Shown here piece by piece: positions 9,166 through 17,873 of a stretch of DNA of 64,000 bases. The DNA is taken from positions 1 through 64,000 of the forward strand of contig JAPSLP010000009.1 of assembly GCA_031180665.1 (NCBI GenBank). The letters are read 5' to 3'. This stretch comes from Cupriavidus sp. (GTDB lineage Bacteria > Pseudomonadota > Gammaproteobacteria > Burkholderiales > Burkholderiaceae). The translations under genes and the position numbers were made by a program. The notes beneath the pieces are model-generated. The model searched no databases. It was not told the DNA's origin and worked only from the letters and a program-made list of their open reading frames with translations. Every line of letters starts with the position of its first letter. Position 1 is the first letter of the stretch.

Positions 9166-9492
9166 TGCAATGGGGAGGATGTCGTCCGCGCCGGCATGCG
9201 AGAGAGGCGTCAGGGCCTGCGAACAGCGGTCGCAATGGCGCACACCAAAGCGGACGCGAAAGCGAGCGCGGTCATCGACGCAACGCACTGGGGGACGACG
9301 GGAACGACGTCAAGCGAAAGGCGCAATTGTTGCACACCGTGATGTATTGCGTGCTTGCGGGTTCCGCGTGCCGGGGCCGGCAGGTACAATGCACCCGGTC
9401 GACACACTGCCGGTCCGTCTTCATCGCCGGTCTCGATCGCGGGACTTCAGCGCAGCCCCAGCCCCGTGCCGTTCCAGGCGTTCTTTCCCTGC
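9166..9492. other. 327-bp divergent intergenic region
   Basis: This lies between the divergent Bcr/CflA exporter and the secreted protein at 9493. A TACAAT hexamer at 9385-9390 is a good -10 candidate for the rightward gene, but no matching -35 is evident. No gene, RNA structure or repeat is seen. Confidence 0.4.
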
Positions 9493-10104
9493 ATGCGAAC
9501 CATATCGAACCACACGACTGCATCGATCGCCCGAGGAACGTCGGCCTCCATCGGGATCGCTACCGCAACCTGGTTGCTCTGGGCCTCGTCCGCCTGCGCG
9601 GCGCCGGTCACGGCGCGTACCGTCGCGGTACATCCTCCCGCGAGCGCGGCCGTGGTGGTCGATGAAGCCGATTCGCTGACGCGCATGCTGCGCGGCGCGG
9701 CCACCGGCCAGAACACCGGCGCGGCCGGCGTGCCGGAATTCCTGCGCAGCTCGCGCCGGCCCGATACCGTGCTGGCGCGCGCCTGCCGCCAGCTCAACGA
9801 CGCGCTGCCGATCGAGATCGACAAGGAAACGCGCCTGCGCCGCTGCCAGGCGGTGCCCGGCAAACACATCCTGTTCCAGCTCGAATTGACCAACTACAGC
9901 GGCCCGATGCTCGATCTGGCCAGCTTCGAGGTCAGCTACGCCGCGCCGCTACAGCGCAATATCTGCGCGAATCGCGACGTCGAGATCCTGACCAAGCTCG
10001 GCGTCAGCATGATGTTCCGCTACATGACACGCAAGGCGCGCGGCGAGCGCCGCGTCGGCGACGTCTATATCAACGGGCCGATCTGCACGGCGGCGCTGCG
10101 CTGA
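9493..10104 (+). CDS. secreted protein of unknown function
   Basis: A 203-residue protein that I do not recognise. The first 36 residues look like a signal peptide, with a hydrophobic stretch ending WLLWASSACAA and a likely signal peptidase I cut before PVTA. The mature part has four Cys (in ARACRQ, RRCQAV, RNICANRD and NGPICTAA), which may form two disulfides. A run with beta-strand character follows (HILFQLELTNYSG, ASFEVSY). The frame is open upstream to a TTG at 9355, but ATG 9493 gives the signal peptide. It stands alone upstream of the opgGH operon and converges on it. Expression and role are unknown. Confidence 0.65.
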   Translation: MRTISNHTTASIARGTSASIGIATATWLLWASSACAAPVTARTVAVHPPASAAVVVDEADSLTRMLRGAATGQNTGAAGVPEFLRSSRRPDTVLARACRQLNDALPIEIDKETRLRRCQAVPGKHILFQLELTNYSGPMLDLASFEVSYAAPLQRNICANRDVEILTKLGVSMMFRYMTRKARGERRVGDVYINGPICTAALR

Positions 10105-10114
10105 GCGGCGCAGC

Positions 10115-10300
10115 CCGAGAGCTGCTCCCTCTCGCCCTCAGTGGGGAGAGGGGTGGGGAGAAGGCTGGGGAGAGGGGTGGTTTGCGGCGCGATGGCATGG
10201 CCACCGCCGCTGCCCTCTCCGCCATCCCCTCTGCCGCAAGCGGGAGAGGGATGGGTTCCGCCTCGCCCCCTCAGGGGGAGAGGGCTGGGCAGAGGGGGTG
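10115..10300. repeat. REP-like GC-rich palindromic elements
   Basis: The 204-base gap between two convergent genes is filled with imperfect GGGGAGAGGG / CCCTCTCC blocks. One is the complete palindrome CCTCTGCCGCAAGCGGGAGA at 10228-10247, closely related to the units at 20846-21140. Position between convergent stops fits a shared transcription end or a REP-type element. Confidence 0.6.
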
Positions 10301-10308
10301 GTGTTCCA

Positions 10309-12888
10309 TCAAGCCGCCGCACTCCCCCGCGGGCGCAGGGGCACGACGTTGGCCGCACGGCGCAGCAGCGCGCGCGTGGCCTTCCAGCCGTCGTCGGCCA
10401 GCGGCGACGACCACACCGCCTCGTGCAGCCGCGACAGCGCCAGCGGATCGTTCAGCAGCAGCAGCTTCTGCTTCGCGCTCAGGTTGCCCGGGCCATTGGT
10501 CAGCGCCTGTTGCACCAGCACCGCGTGCTGGCGCTGCGTGCCGGCAGGCTGCACCACCCGCGCCGTCGCGGTCGCGCACATCAGCGCATTGGTGACCGGA
10601 TCGACCACCGCGTCGACGAAGCCGGGCGTGTCGCCCGCCTCGGCCACATGGCGCTGCGTGTCGACGATCTCGCGCGGCGGCTCGATTTCCTCGGGAATTA
10701 CGAACAATCCGGCACGGCGGGTGACGCGGCCCAGGCTGACGCGCGAGAGCCAGACCGACAGCGGGATCGACATCGCCAGCGCGCCGACGATCGGCAGCAG
10801 CCACCAGACGAAGCCAGGATCGAGCCAGTACACCAGCGCGCCCCAACCCAGGCCCAGCACGGTGTGCCAGCCGTGGCGGCGCACCGCCTCGCCCCAGGTC
10901 GTTTCGGCGTCCTCGCGCGGCGGCGACTTCCACGAGATGCCCCAGCCGATATAGGCGGCCAGCACGAACTGCGTATGGAACAGCATCCGCACCGGCGCCA
11001 GCAGGGCCGAGATCACGACCTCGATCAGCATCGACAGCATCAGCCGCAGCGCCCCGCCGTAGCGGCGCGCCTGCTTCATCAGCAGCACCACGCCGAACAG
11101 CTTGGGCAGGAACAGCAGCGTCGCGGTGGCCGAGAACAGCGCCAGCGCCTTCTCCGGATGCCACTCGGGCCAGTTCGGATAGAACTGATACGGCTGCGAG
11201 AAATACTCGGGCGGCACCAGCGCATGCTTGGCCAGCATCGCGGTCGACAGCAGCAGGAACAGGAACCACAGCGGCGCCGACAGGTAGGCCATCACGCCGG
11301 TCAGGAACACCGCGCGGTGCACGGTGTGGAAGCCCTGTTTCATCCACAGCCGGAAGTTCATCAGGTTGCCCTGGCACCAGCGGCGGTCGCGCTTGACCTC
11401 ATCGAGCAGATTGGGCGGCAGCTCCTCGAACGAACCTGGCAGATCGTAGGCAATCCACACGCCCCAGCCGGCGCGGCGCATCAGCGCGGCCTCGACGAAA
11501 TCGTGCGACAGGATCTCGCCGGCCAGCGGCCCCTTGCCGGGCAGCGGCGCCAGCGCGCAATGCTCCATGAAGGGCTTGATGCGGATGATCGCGTTATGGC
11601 CCCAGTAGTGCGATTCGCCCAGCTGCCAGTAATGCAGGCCGGCCGTGAACAGCGGCCCGTAGACGCGCGTGGCGAACTGCTGCACGCGCGCGTACATCGT
11701 CTCGCGGCCGGTCGCCAGCGGCGCCGTCTGGATGATGCCGGCGCCCGGATTGGCCTCCATCAGCCGCACCAGCGTCGCCAGGCAATCGCCGCTCATCACG
11801 CTGTCGGCATCGAGCACGACCATGTAGCGATATTTGCTGCCCCAGCGGCGGCAGAAGTCGGCGACGTTGCCGGTCTTGCGCTTGACGCGATGGCGGCGCC
11901 AGCGATAGAAGATGCGGCCGAAACCGTTGACCGCGCGGCAGGTCTCCATCCACGCATCGGTTTCCGCGGTGCGCAGGTCCGGATTGCCGCTGTCGGACAG
12001 CACGAAGAAATCGAAGTGAGCCAGCTCGCCGGTGCGCTCCAGCGATTCGTAGGTCGCGCGCAGTCCGGCGAACACGCGGGTCACGTCCTCGTTGCAGATC
12101 GGCATGATCACCGCGGTGCGCGCCTCTTGGGCAATCGGCGCATTGCCGCTGGCCGAGCGCGAGATCAGATGGCGATCGCCCCCCTTGGCCAGCACCAGGA
12201 AGCCCATCATCGCGGTCCAGAAGCCGGCCGAGACCCACGAGAACAGCACCGTGAACAGGCCCAGCGTGACCATCTCGAGGGTGTCGTTGCCCTTGTACGG
12301 CAGCACCGTCGACATGAAGTACGTCGCCATCATGGTCTGCACGATCACCAGGAACAGCAGCACCCAGCGGCGGTGCGCGCCGGCCGGATGCCACTTGCCT
12401 TCGGCATCGGGACCGTCGTGCAGCGTGTCCCAGGTCTCGGGGACGGGCGGCTTGCCCAGCAGCTTGCGCACACCGTTGCGCACGAACGCCGCGACCAGGT
12501 GCGGCGGCCACGGCCGCGGCACCATCGACGCGCGATTGGGCTCGGGTCCGGTGGCCACATGGACCGTGCCGTCGGCGCGCCGCTCGATCAGCGGTTCGCC
12601 GCCGACCTTGGGTTCGCCATAGGCCAGTTGCAGACGCCGCTCGATCGAGCCGTACGCCGCGCCGGCGGGGGAAGCCGCGCCGTCGCCATTGGCCAGCGCC
12701 TTTTGCAGCGAGCGCACGCCGGGATCGTCGCCGGTCGCGTCGCCCTTGATGACGATGCCTTCATGCAGCGCGGTATCGGCGAGCAGGTCGCGGCGCTGTT
12801 CCGGCGATACCGGCAGGCGGTCGACATAGCGCTCGCACGCCGCCGCGGCCGAGCGCTGCTTTAGCCTGGGGGTAAGATGTAGCTCCAT
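10309..12888 (-). CDS. opgH: glucans biosynthesis glucosyltransferase H
   Basis: An 859-residue inner-membrane glycosyltransferase that makes the linear beta-glucan backbone of osmoregulated periplasmic glucans from UDP-glucose and extrudes it. A cytoplasmic N-terminal third is followed by two membrane helices (about 175-240). The GT2 domain has CNEDVTRVFAGL, DADSVMSGD (D-x-D type) and the D-RRW motif (DEVKRDRRWCQGNL), then several C-terminal membrane helices. Length fits the family (about 850). The start overlaps the end of opgG by 28 bases, so the two are translationally coupled. It is probably needed for envelope homeostasis under low osmolarity and often for virulence or symbiosis. Confidence 0.96.
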   Translation of the reverse strand: MELHLTPRLKQRSAAAACERYVDRLPVSPEQRRDLLADTALHEGIVIKGDATGDDPGVRSLQKALANGDGAASPAGAAYGSIERRLQLAYGEPKVGGEPLIERRADGTVHVATGPEPNRASMVPRPWPPHLVAAFVRNGVRKLLGKPPVPETWDTLHDGPDAEGKWHPAGAHRRWVLLFLVIVQTMMATYFMSTVLPYKGNDTLEMVTLGLFTVLFSWVSAGFWTAMMGFLVLAKGGDRHLISRSASGNAPIAQEARTAVIMPICNEDVTRVFAGLRATYESLERTGELAHFDFFVLSDSGNPDLRTAETDAWMETCRAVNGFGRIFYRWRRHRVKRKTGNVADFCRRWGSKYRYMVVLDADSVMSGDCLATLVRLMEANPGAGIIQTAPLATGRETMYARVQQFATRVYGPLFTAGLHYWQLGESHYWGHNAIIRIKPFMEHCALAPLPGKGPLAGEILSHDFVEAALMRRAGWGVWIAYDLPGSFEELPPNLLDEVKRDRRWCQGNLMNFRLWMKQGFHTVHRAVFLTGVMAYLSAPLWFLFLLLSTAMLAKHALVPPEYFSQPYQFYPNWPEWHPEKALALFSATATLLFLPKLFGVVLLMKQARRYGGALRLMLSMLIEVVISALLAPVRMLFHTQFVLAAYIGWGISWKSPPREDAETTWGEAVRRHGWHTVLGLGWGALVYWLDPGFVWWLLPIVGALAMSIPLSVWLSRVSLGRVTRRAGLFVIPEEIEPPREIVDTQRHVAEAGDTPGFVDAVVDPVTNALMCATATARVVQPAGTQRQHAVLVQQALTNGPGNLSAKQKLLLLNDPLALSRLHEAVWSSPLADDGWKATRALLRRAANVVPLRPRGSAAA

Positions 12889-14453
12889 GTCTCTGACAGG
12901 GTTGTGTTGCCGTTGCGAAGATAGCCGCGCAACTCTACCGGCTTGTTCTCGTCCTTGCGGCGCAGGAACATCGTCATGCGCCAGCCACCGGTGGCCTCGT
13001 TACGCTGCGTCGAAGTGCGCAGCAGTTCGGCGTTGCCATCGGCCGATACCACCGCATCGATGTGCGCGGCAGGATCCAGCTTCTTGAATGCGGGCCCCTC
13101 GAAGTCCACCAGCAGCGAAAAGCTGGTGTCCTCCTTGTTGCGGGTCAGCCCCTGCCCGCGGCGGGTCTGCGTGACCCATGACAGCGGCGGCATGCGCTCG
13201 CGGTCCTTCTGCCACAGCAGCCGGTATTCGAGATCGAACGGCTGCTTCGGCTTGGGCGGGTTGTCCGGGACCCAGTAGGCGACGATGTTGTCGTTGGTCT
13301 CGTCCGGCGTCGGGATCATCACCAGCTCGACGCGGCCCGAACCCCAGTTACCGCGCGGTTCGACCCAGCCGCTCGGCCGGCGTTCATACCATTCGCCGAT
13401 TTCCTGGTAGCTGGAGAACGAGCGATCGCGCTGCATCAGCCCGAAACCCTGCGGATTGGTCGCCGAGAACGAGGTCACCAGCAGGCGGCGCGGGTTGACC
13501 AGCGGCCGCCAGATCCATTCGCCGGTACCCAGCTGGATCGACAGGCCGTCGGAATCGTGCACCTCGGGACGGAACTCCGGGGCAGCCGGCGGCTGGTTCT
13601 CGCCGAACAGATACATGCTGGTCAGCGGCGCCAGCCCCAGCTTGGTGACGTTCTCGCGCAGATAGAGGCGCGCCTTGACTTCGGTCTCGGTATCGGTGCC
13701 CGGCTTGATCACGAAGCGATAGGCGCCGCTCATGCGACGCGAATCCATCAGCGCATAGATCACCAGCTGCTTGTCGCCCGGCGCGGGACGCTCGATCCAG
13801 TACTCGACGAAGCGCGGGAATTCCTCGCCCGAGGCGAGCGCGGTGTCGACCGCGACGCCGCGCGCCGACAGCCCGTACCACTGGTCCTTGCCGACGCCGC
13901 GGAAATAGCTGGCGCCGACGAAGGACACCACCTCGTCCTTGTGCTTGCCGTTGACCGGATGCAGCACGCGGAAGCCCGCAAACCCGAGGCCCTTGAGCAT
14001 CTCGGGATCGAACTTGTGCGAGCCGTAGTTGAAGTCGGCCGGATTGAAGCGCATCTCGCGCACGCGATTGCCGGTGACCTCGTTGATCTTCACGGGCTGG
14101 TCGAACACCATGCCCTCGTGGAAGAACGACAGCTCGAACGGCAGCTTGGCATTGCGCCAGACGAAGCGTTCGGGCTTGTACTGGATCTCCCGATAGCGCG
14201 GGTACGACAGCTCGCGCAGCTCGGTGGGCAGGTGGGCCTTGGGGGCCTTGTACGGGGAATTGGCCAGCTGGCGCGCGCGCGCCGCCACGGTATCGAAGCT
14301 GAACGCATGCGCCGCCATCGCGAAGCAGGCCAGCGCACCGGCACACAGCCAGCGTCCCAGGCGCACGCCCTCGAAGCGCGCCGCCGGCACGGGCGGGCGG
14401 GAACGGGCGGAAAGCGGCAAGGAAATGGCGGAGTCGATCATGAATGCCGTCAT
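12861..14453 (-). CDS. opgG: periplasmic glucans biosynthesis protein G
   Basis: A 530-residue periplasmic protein needed for polymerising or branching osmoregulated periplasmic glucans. A signal peptide ends at AAHA-FSFD (about residue 50). The mature domain starts FSFDTVAARARQLANSPYKA and continues with the family landmarks NYGSHKFDPEML, FRVLHPVNGKHKDEVVSF and GASYFRGVG. The C-terminal Ig-like domain ends at SYILPPG. The ATG at 14453 is chosen (14441 is also possible; neither has a clear ribosome site); the frame is open upstream with non-conserved sequence. It is the first gene of the opgGH operon, preceded by an AT-rich region with inverted repeats. Confidence 0.95.
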   Translation of the reverse strand: MTAFMIDSAISLPLSARSRPPVPAARFEGVRLGRWLCAGALACFAMAAHAFSFDTVAARARQLANSPYKAPKAHLPTELRELSYPRYREIQYKPERFVWRNAKLPFELSFFHEGMVFDQPVKINEVTGNRVREMRFNPADFNYGSHKFDPEMLKGLGFAGFRVLHPVNGKHKDEVVSFVGASYFRGVGKDQWYGLSARGVAVDTALASGEEFPRFVEYWIERPAPGDKQLVIYALMDSRRMSGAYRFVIKPGTDTETEVKARLYLRENVTKLGLAPLTSMYLFGENQPPAAPEFRPEVHDSDGLSIQLGTGEWIWRPLVNPRRLLVTSFSATNPQGFGLMQRDRSFSSYQEIGEWYERRPSGWVEPRGNWGSGRVELVMIPTPDETNDNIVAYWVPDNPPKPKQPFDLEYRLLWQKDRERMPPLSWVTQTRRGQGLTRNKEDTSFSLLVDFEGPAFKKLDPAAHIDAVVSADGNAELLRTSTQRNEATGGWRMTMFLRRKDENKPVELRGYLRNGNTTLSETWSYILPPG

Positions 14454-15158
14454 CAAAGGCGGTAGTCGGTAATGCAATTGGTTATTCGGGAAGCCGCGGA
14501 ACAAGGCGCGGAAACTCGTCGATGGCCAGGCCGGAGAACCGATGCCTGAGCCGCCCCATGACGGACGTTGCCGGGGGCTGTGACTTGGGTGACGCTTGGA
14601 AGGTGTTGGATTTGCTGCAATGCGGGACAAAACCTTAACAAATTTGCCTACCAAAAGTCACGTTTCGATCACGCAACGGTTGCAACAATTTGAAACTATT
14701 GTTGATTACCCGCCTCTCGGTTGATCAACGTGGTCTATTCTCCTCATGGCTCAAATGACGCCGGCGTTGCACTGCAACAAGGCCCCTCCTCACGCTGCAC
14801 GCGTGAGCCCCTGCGCTCCTGTCGTCCTGCGCACAGCAGCGGCGAATCGGTGACGGGATCGGATGCGCGCCGGACGGCACGCGGGTCGGTTGCGGATGCG
14901 GCCGGGGCATCGCCGGCCGAAAGCGCCGGCGTTCGCCGGGACGCAGCGGACGCGACGATTGAAACTAGGTCTCCGCCATTGCCCCGTCAATCGGGCGCTG
15001 TCCGACAAAACCCTGCCTTGGTGGGGCCGGACACGCATGACAGAGCGCGCGGGCCGCGCCGGGCGCCGGCGCGCACTACAATCGACCGACCCGCTCGTCG
15101 GCGCGCCCACGTAAAACGAGGCCGCGCCACCGTCGATCACGCTGACAAGGGGACGCCG
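14454..15158. other. 705-bp intergenic region, opgG promoter side
   Basis: The gap separates divergent opgG and the small surface protein at 15159. Bases 14635-14715 are unusually AT-rich for this window and hold inverted repeats described separately; they are the likely opgG control region. A TACAAT at 15077-15082 is a -10 candidate for the rightward gene. Between about 14720 and 15060 no gene or repeat is supported. Confidence 0.5.
14673..14704. promoter_or_regulatory. paired inverted repeats upstream of opgG (possible operator)
   Basis: GCAACGGTTGC (5-1-5 palindrome) at 14673-14683 abuts CAACAAT at 14683-14689, whose inverted partner ATTGTTG is at 14698-14704 (7-bp arms, 8-base spacer). 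They lie about 220-250 bases before the opgG start in the only AT-rich stretch nearby. The binding protein is unknown. Confidence 0.35.
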
Positions 15159-15575
15159 ATGCCGCATGCAGCGCCCGCCCACCTGCCGCTACCGCCGGCG
15201 CTTGCGCCCGCACTGGCGTGCGCGCTGGTCCTGTGCGCGTCCTCGCCGGCACGGGCTTATGTCGACCACTATCTGACCAGTACGATCGTCGGCACGATGA
15301 CGCAGAGCGAGGCGCGCGCCTTCGCGTCCGCGGTCAATCGTGCCCTGACCGCGACCGAAGACGGCACCCCGGTCTCGTGGCGAACCCAGGCGACGCCACG
15401 GCGCCCCGCCACCTACGCGCGGATCACGCCGCTGCAGAGCAAGACCGACCACGGCCAGCCCTGCCGTCAGATCCGCAGCGAGCTGCAACGGTCCAGCAAC
15501 GAGGAGAGCTGGACGGGCTGGTTCTGCAGGCAGCCCGATGGCCGCTGGCGGGCGCGCGTGGTCGAGGAGGAATAA
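15159..15575 (+). CDS. small exported protein resembling 17-kDa surface antigen C-terminus
   Basis: A 138-residue protein with a signal peptide (hydrophobic core, cut near ARA-YVDH). The rest has the pattern seen in RT0821/Lpp0805-type and rickettsial 17-kDa antigen C-termini: DGTPVSWRTQATPRRPATYA, then QPCRQIRSELQ and TGWFCRQPDGRWRA, with two Cys that may pair. The Gly-zipper of full-length 17-kDa antigens is missing, so this is only the C-terminal module. AAGGGGA eight bases before the ATG supports the start. Role in the envelope is inferred from export only. Confidence 0.65.
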   Translation: MPHAAPAHLPLPPALAPALACALVLCASSPARAYVDHYLTSTIVGTMTQSEARAFASAVNRALTATEDGTPVSWRTQATPRRPATYARITPLQSKTDHGQPCRQIRSELQRSSNEESWTGWFCRQPDGRWRARVVEEE

Positions 15576-15606
15576 GGAAAAGGAAGGGCGACGGCGGGCG
15601 CGGTGC

Positions 15607-16257
15607 TCAGCGGCACAGGCGCGCCATCATCTCGCTGGCCAGCGAGCCGGACGAGGCCGGCTGCGGCGTCGCGCGCTGCGGCGAACGGATCGTGTAAAGC
15701 GGCTCGCCGCGTGCGAAACGGCGCGGGTACAGGGTCTGCTCGACGACGGCATACATCGAGCTGGCGCAGTCCAGCACCATGCGCCGCAGCGACGACCGGA
15801 TCGGCTCGCCGCTGGCGGTATGGATGGCGCCGCCGACCGGCGCGTTGCGCATCACCACGACACCAATGCGGGCACCCTTGCGCAGCACCGAACGCTGGTC
15901 CAGGTACGAGATCACGCCATTGGCCCCCATCAGCGGCAACCAGCGCTGCGGGTCCGGCGCGGAAGGATCCGGCGCGGCCAGCGTCACGCAACCCTCGCGC
16001 GGCGTCGAACGAAATACGGTGCCGCCGTTCGGCCCCTGGCATTGATAGAGTCCGGCCGCCGCAGCCGGCACCACCTTGCCGCGCGGCGTGTCCGCGTGGG
16101 CCTCGGGGCTGAACGACGGCGCCAGCGTCAGCGTGGCGGCCAGCGCGGCGGCCAACAGTGTCGGCGCGAAGGAATCGGGAGAACGGAAGCGAAGCGACAC
16201 GGCGCCGGCGCACAGGGCGCGGCGACGCAGTGCGGGCGTGGCGGCACGAGACGACAT
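15607..16257 (-). CDS. exported DUF4124-like / surface-adhesin-E-like protein
   Basis: A 216-residue protein with a signal peptide of about 46 residues (ending near AHA-DTPR). Next comes GLYQCQGPNGGTVFRSTPRE, typical of the short DUF4124 domain (Y-x-C-x-x-x-x-G-x-x-x-F). The second half (ANGVISYLDQRSVLRKG, then MVLDCASSMYAVVEQTLYP) resembles the surface-adhesin-E-type domain. ATG 16257 is chosen because the frame upstream is Arg-rich and unconserved. It converges with the gene at 15159, with 31 bases between stops. Function unknown; probably periplasmic or outer-surface. Confidence 0.6.
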   Translation of the reverse strand: MSSRAATPALRRRALCAGAVSLRFRSPDSFAPTLLAAALAATLTLAPSFSPEAHADTPRGKVVPAAAAGLYQCQGPNGGTVFRSTPREGCVTLAAPDPSAPDPQRWLPLMGANGVISYLDQRSVLRKGARIGVVVMRNAPVGGAIHTASGEPIRSSLRRMVLDCASSMYAVVEQTLYPRRFARGEPLYTIRSPQRATPQPASSGSLASEMMARLCR

Positions 16258-16403
16258 GATGCGGGGCGCGTTGGTGAAACGGGGACGGCCCGGGGACCGG
16301 CGGCAGGCGCGGCCGCGACGATGCACGGGCCGCGCGACAGCCGGCATTGTCGCACAGCGATGCGAAGCCGCGGCCGGAAAGGTCCGGCCGGCCCCGGCGT
16401 TCG

Positions 16404-16498
16404 CAGCGATTTACGCAGCGATTTACGCAGCGATTACGCCAGCGATTACGCAGCGATATACACAGCGATTACGCAGCGATTTACACAGCGATTTGCGC
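16404..16498. repeat. 11/12-bp tandem repeat array downstream of ribB
   Basis: Eight copies of CAGCGATTTACG (12 bp) or CAGCGATTACG (11 bp) begin at 16404, 16416, 16428, 16440, 16451, 16463, 16474 and 16486. The array ends 17 bases after the ribB stop codon. The period and composition differ from all other repeats in the window. Confidence 0.95.
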
Positions 16499-16515
16499 GC
16501 GGACTGGCGCCGGCC

Positions 16516-17226
16516 TCAGTGCCCCTGCTCGCGCCAGGCCACCAGGTCGGCGATGGTCAGTACCGGCAGATCGTGCCGCGCGGCGAAGGCCACCGCCTGT
16601 TCGTAGCGCGCCATCGTGCCGTCTGGATTCATCAGCTCGCACAGCACCGCGGCGGGCGCGAGGCCCGCCAGGCGCGCCAGCTCGACCGATCCCTCGGTAT
16701 GGCCGCGCCGGGCCAGCACACCGCCGTCGGCGGCCACCAGCGGAAACACATGGCCGGGACTGACCACGGCGTCCAGGCCCGCATCGTCGGCGATCGCGGC
16801 GCGGATCGTGGTGATCCGGTCGGCCGCGCTGACGCCGGTGGTGACGCCGGTGCGGGCCTCGATCGACACCGTGAACGCGGTGCCGTACTGGCTGCGATTG
16901 TTTTCGACCATCGGCCGCAGGCCGAGCTGCGCGACCTTCTCGCGCGTCAGGCACAGGCAGACGATGCCGCTGCATTCGCGGATCAGCATGGCCATATTGG
17001 CCGGCGTCAGCCGCTCGGCGGCGACGATCAGGTCGGCCTCGTTCTCGCGGTCGTGGTCGTCCATCAGCACCACGGGACGGCCCTCGCGCATGGCCTGCAG
17101 CGCTTGCGCGATGCGCGTCGGCAGATCGTGGGCAAGCGCCGGCACGATGATGTCGGCAGGGTCGACGGCGGCCTGCGCGGAGGCGGCGTGGTCGGGGGCG
17201 AGGTTGGAAGAGATCGTGGTCAGCAT
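16516..17226 (-). CDS. ribB: 3,4-dihydroxy-2-butanone-4-phosphate synthase
   Basis: A 236-residue monofunctional enzyme that converts ribulose 5-phosphate into formate and 3,4-dihydroxy-2-butanone 4-phosphate, the four-carbon precursor of riboflavin. The family motifs are intact: [19 protein letters not shown] (acidic metal loop), [29 protein letters not shown] and [20 protein letters not shown] with the catalytic His. It lacks a GTP cyclohydrolase II domain, so it is RibB, not RibBA. AAGGAG is well placed before ATG 17226. An FMN riboswitch lies in its leader, so expression should fall when FMN is high. The frame is open further upstream through the leader, but the start is set by family length and the ribosome site. 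Confidence 0.95.
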   Translation of the reverse strand: MLTTISSNLAPDHAASAQAAVDPADIIVPALAHDLPTRIAQALQAMREGRPVVLMDDHDRENEADLIVAAERLTPANMAMLIRECSGIVCLCLTREKVAQLGLRPMVENNRSQYGTAFTVSIEARTGVTTGVSAADRITTIRAAIADDAGLDAVVSPGHVFPLVAADGGVLARRGHTEGSVELARLAGLAPAAVLCELMNPDGTMARYEQAVAFAARHDLPVLTIADLVAWREQGH

Positions 17227-17447
17227 TGAAACGCTCCTTGCGTAAAGATCAATGGGCGTTTCAGGGGATTGGCGGCACAAGCGGGAGGGCGCACGAGGGC
17301 CGGCCCGAAGCGCCGACCAGGGTGATCGTCCACGACGCTGCCCATTCGCGCATGGCAAGGCGACGAACCGCCGGCGCATGCAAAAGGCACGCGACCGCGC
17401 AGGCCCGGCGCCGCTCCAGCGAAACGGCAGCGATGCTTGCTCGCCCA

Positions 17448-17628
17448 TCTTCTTTCATCCGGACTATGACCGTCGGCCCTGGCCTCTCACCAGGTCTGCT
17501 GACCCCGCGCGCAACATGTGAGAAAGCATGGGACACATGGAACGACGCGAGCGCTCGCGGGCTCGCCGGCCGCGTCGGAGAACGCGTTCGGCATACCGCC
17601 GGTGGGGACTTTCACCCCGCCCTGAAGA
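17448..17628 (-). promoter_or_regulatory. FMN riboswitch (RFN element)
   Basis: Read on the minus strand, the element opens with TTCAGGGCGGGGTGAAAGTC followed by CCCACCGGCGGT, and closes with GGCCGACGGTCATAGTCCGG then ATGAAAGAAGA. These blocks and the middle GGTCAGCAGACCTGGTGAGA are close to the RFN consensus. The variable arm between them is long. The aptamer ends about 220 bases before the ribB ATG. No T-run terminator is apparent between them, so control may act on translation or through Rho. Confidence 0.95.
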
Positions 17629-17873
17629 CGTAACGAAACCGGCGAAACGTGCTTGCCCTTCGAAGAATCGAGGCTCGATTCCCGGGGGCGGAGGCCCGCG
17701 CCGGCGTTGCGATGTTATCACGCGATGCGGCGTAGGCGCCCGATCTGTACTACAACTAAACGACTTGCGCGGTCGCCGCGCCCGCCATGCGGGCATCGAC
17801 ATCCTCCGGCGGCCCGCAGGTTTTCCGCGCTCTCCCCGCGTTTCCCGTTCCCGTTTGACTTGCCGCGATCACG

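Noticed and set aside
10141..12864. A 907-residue open frame antisense to opgH
   Set aside because: It lies fully opposite opgH, is His/Arg/Gln-rich as expected from high-GC shadows, and has no recognisable family or ribosome site.
16516..17448. Longer ribB start at 17448
   Set aside because: The extra N-terminus would be made from the sequence between the riboswitch and ribB and is Arg/Pro-rich; the family begins near 17226, where AAGGAG fits.
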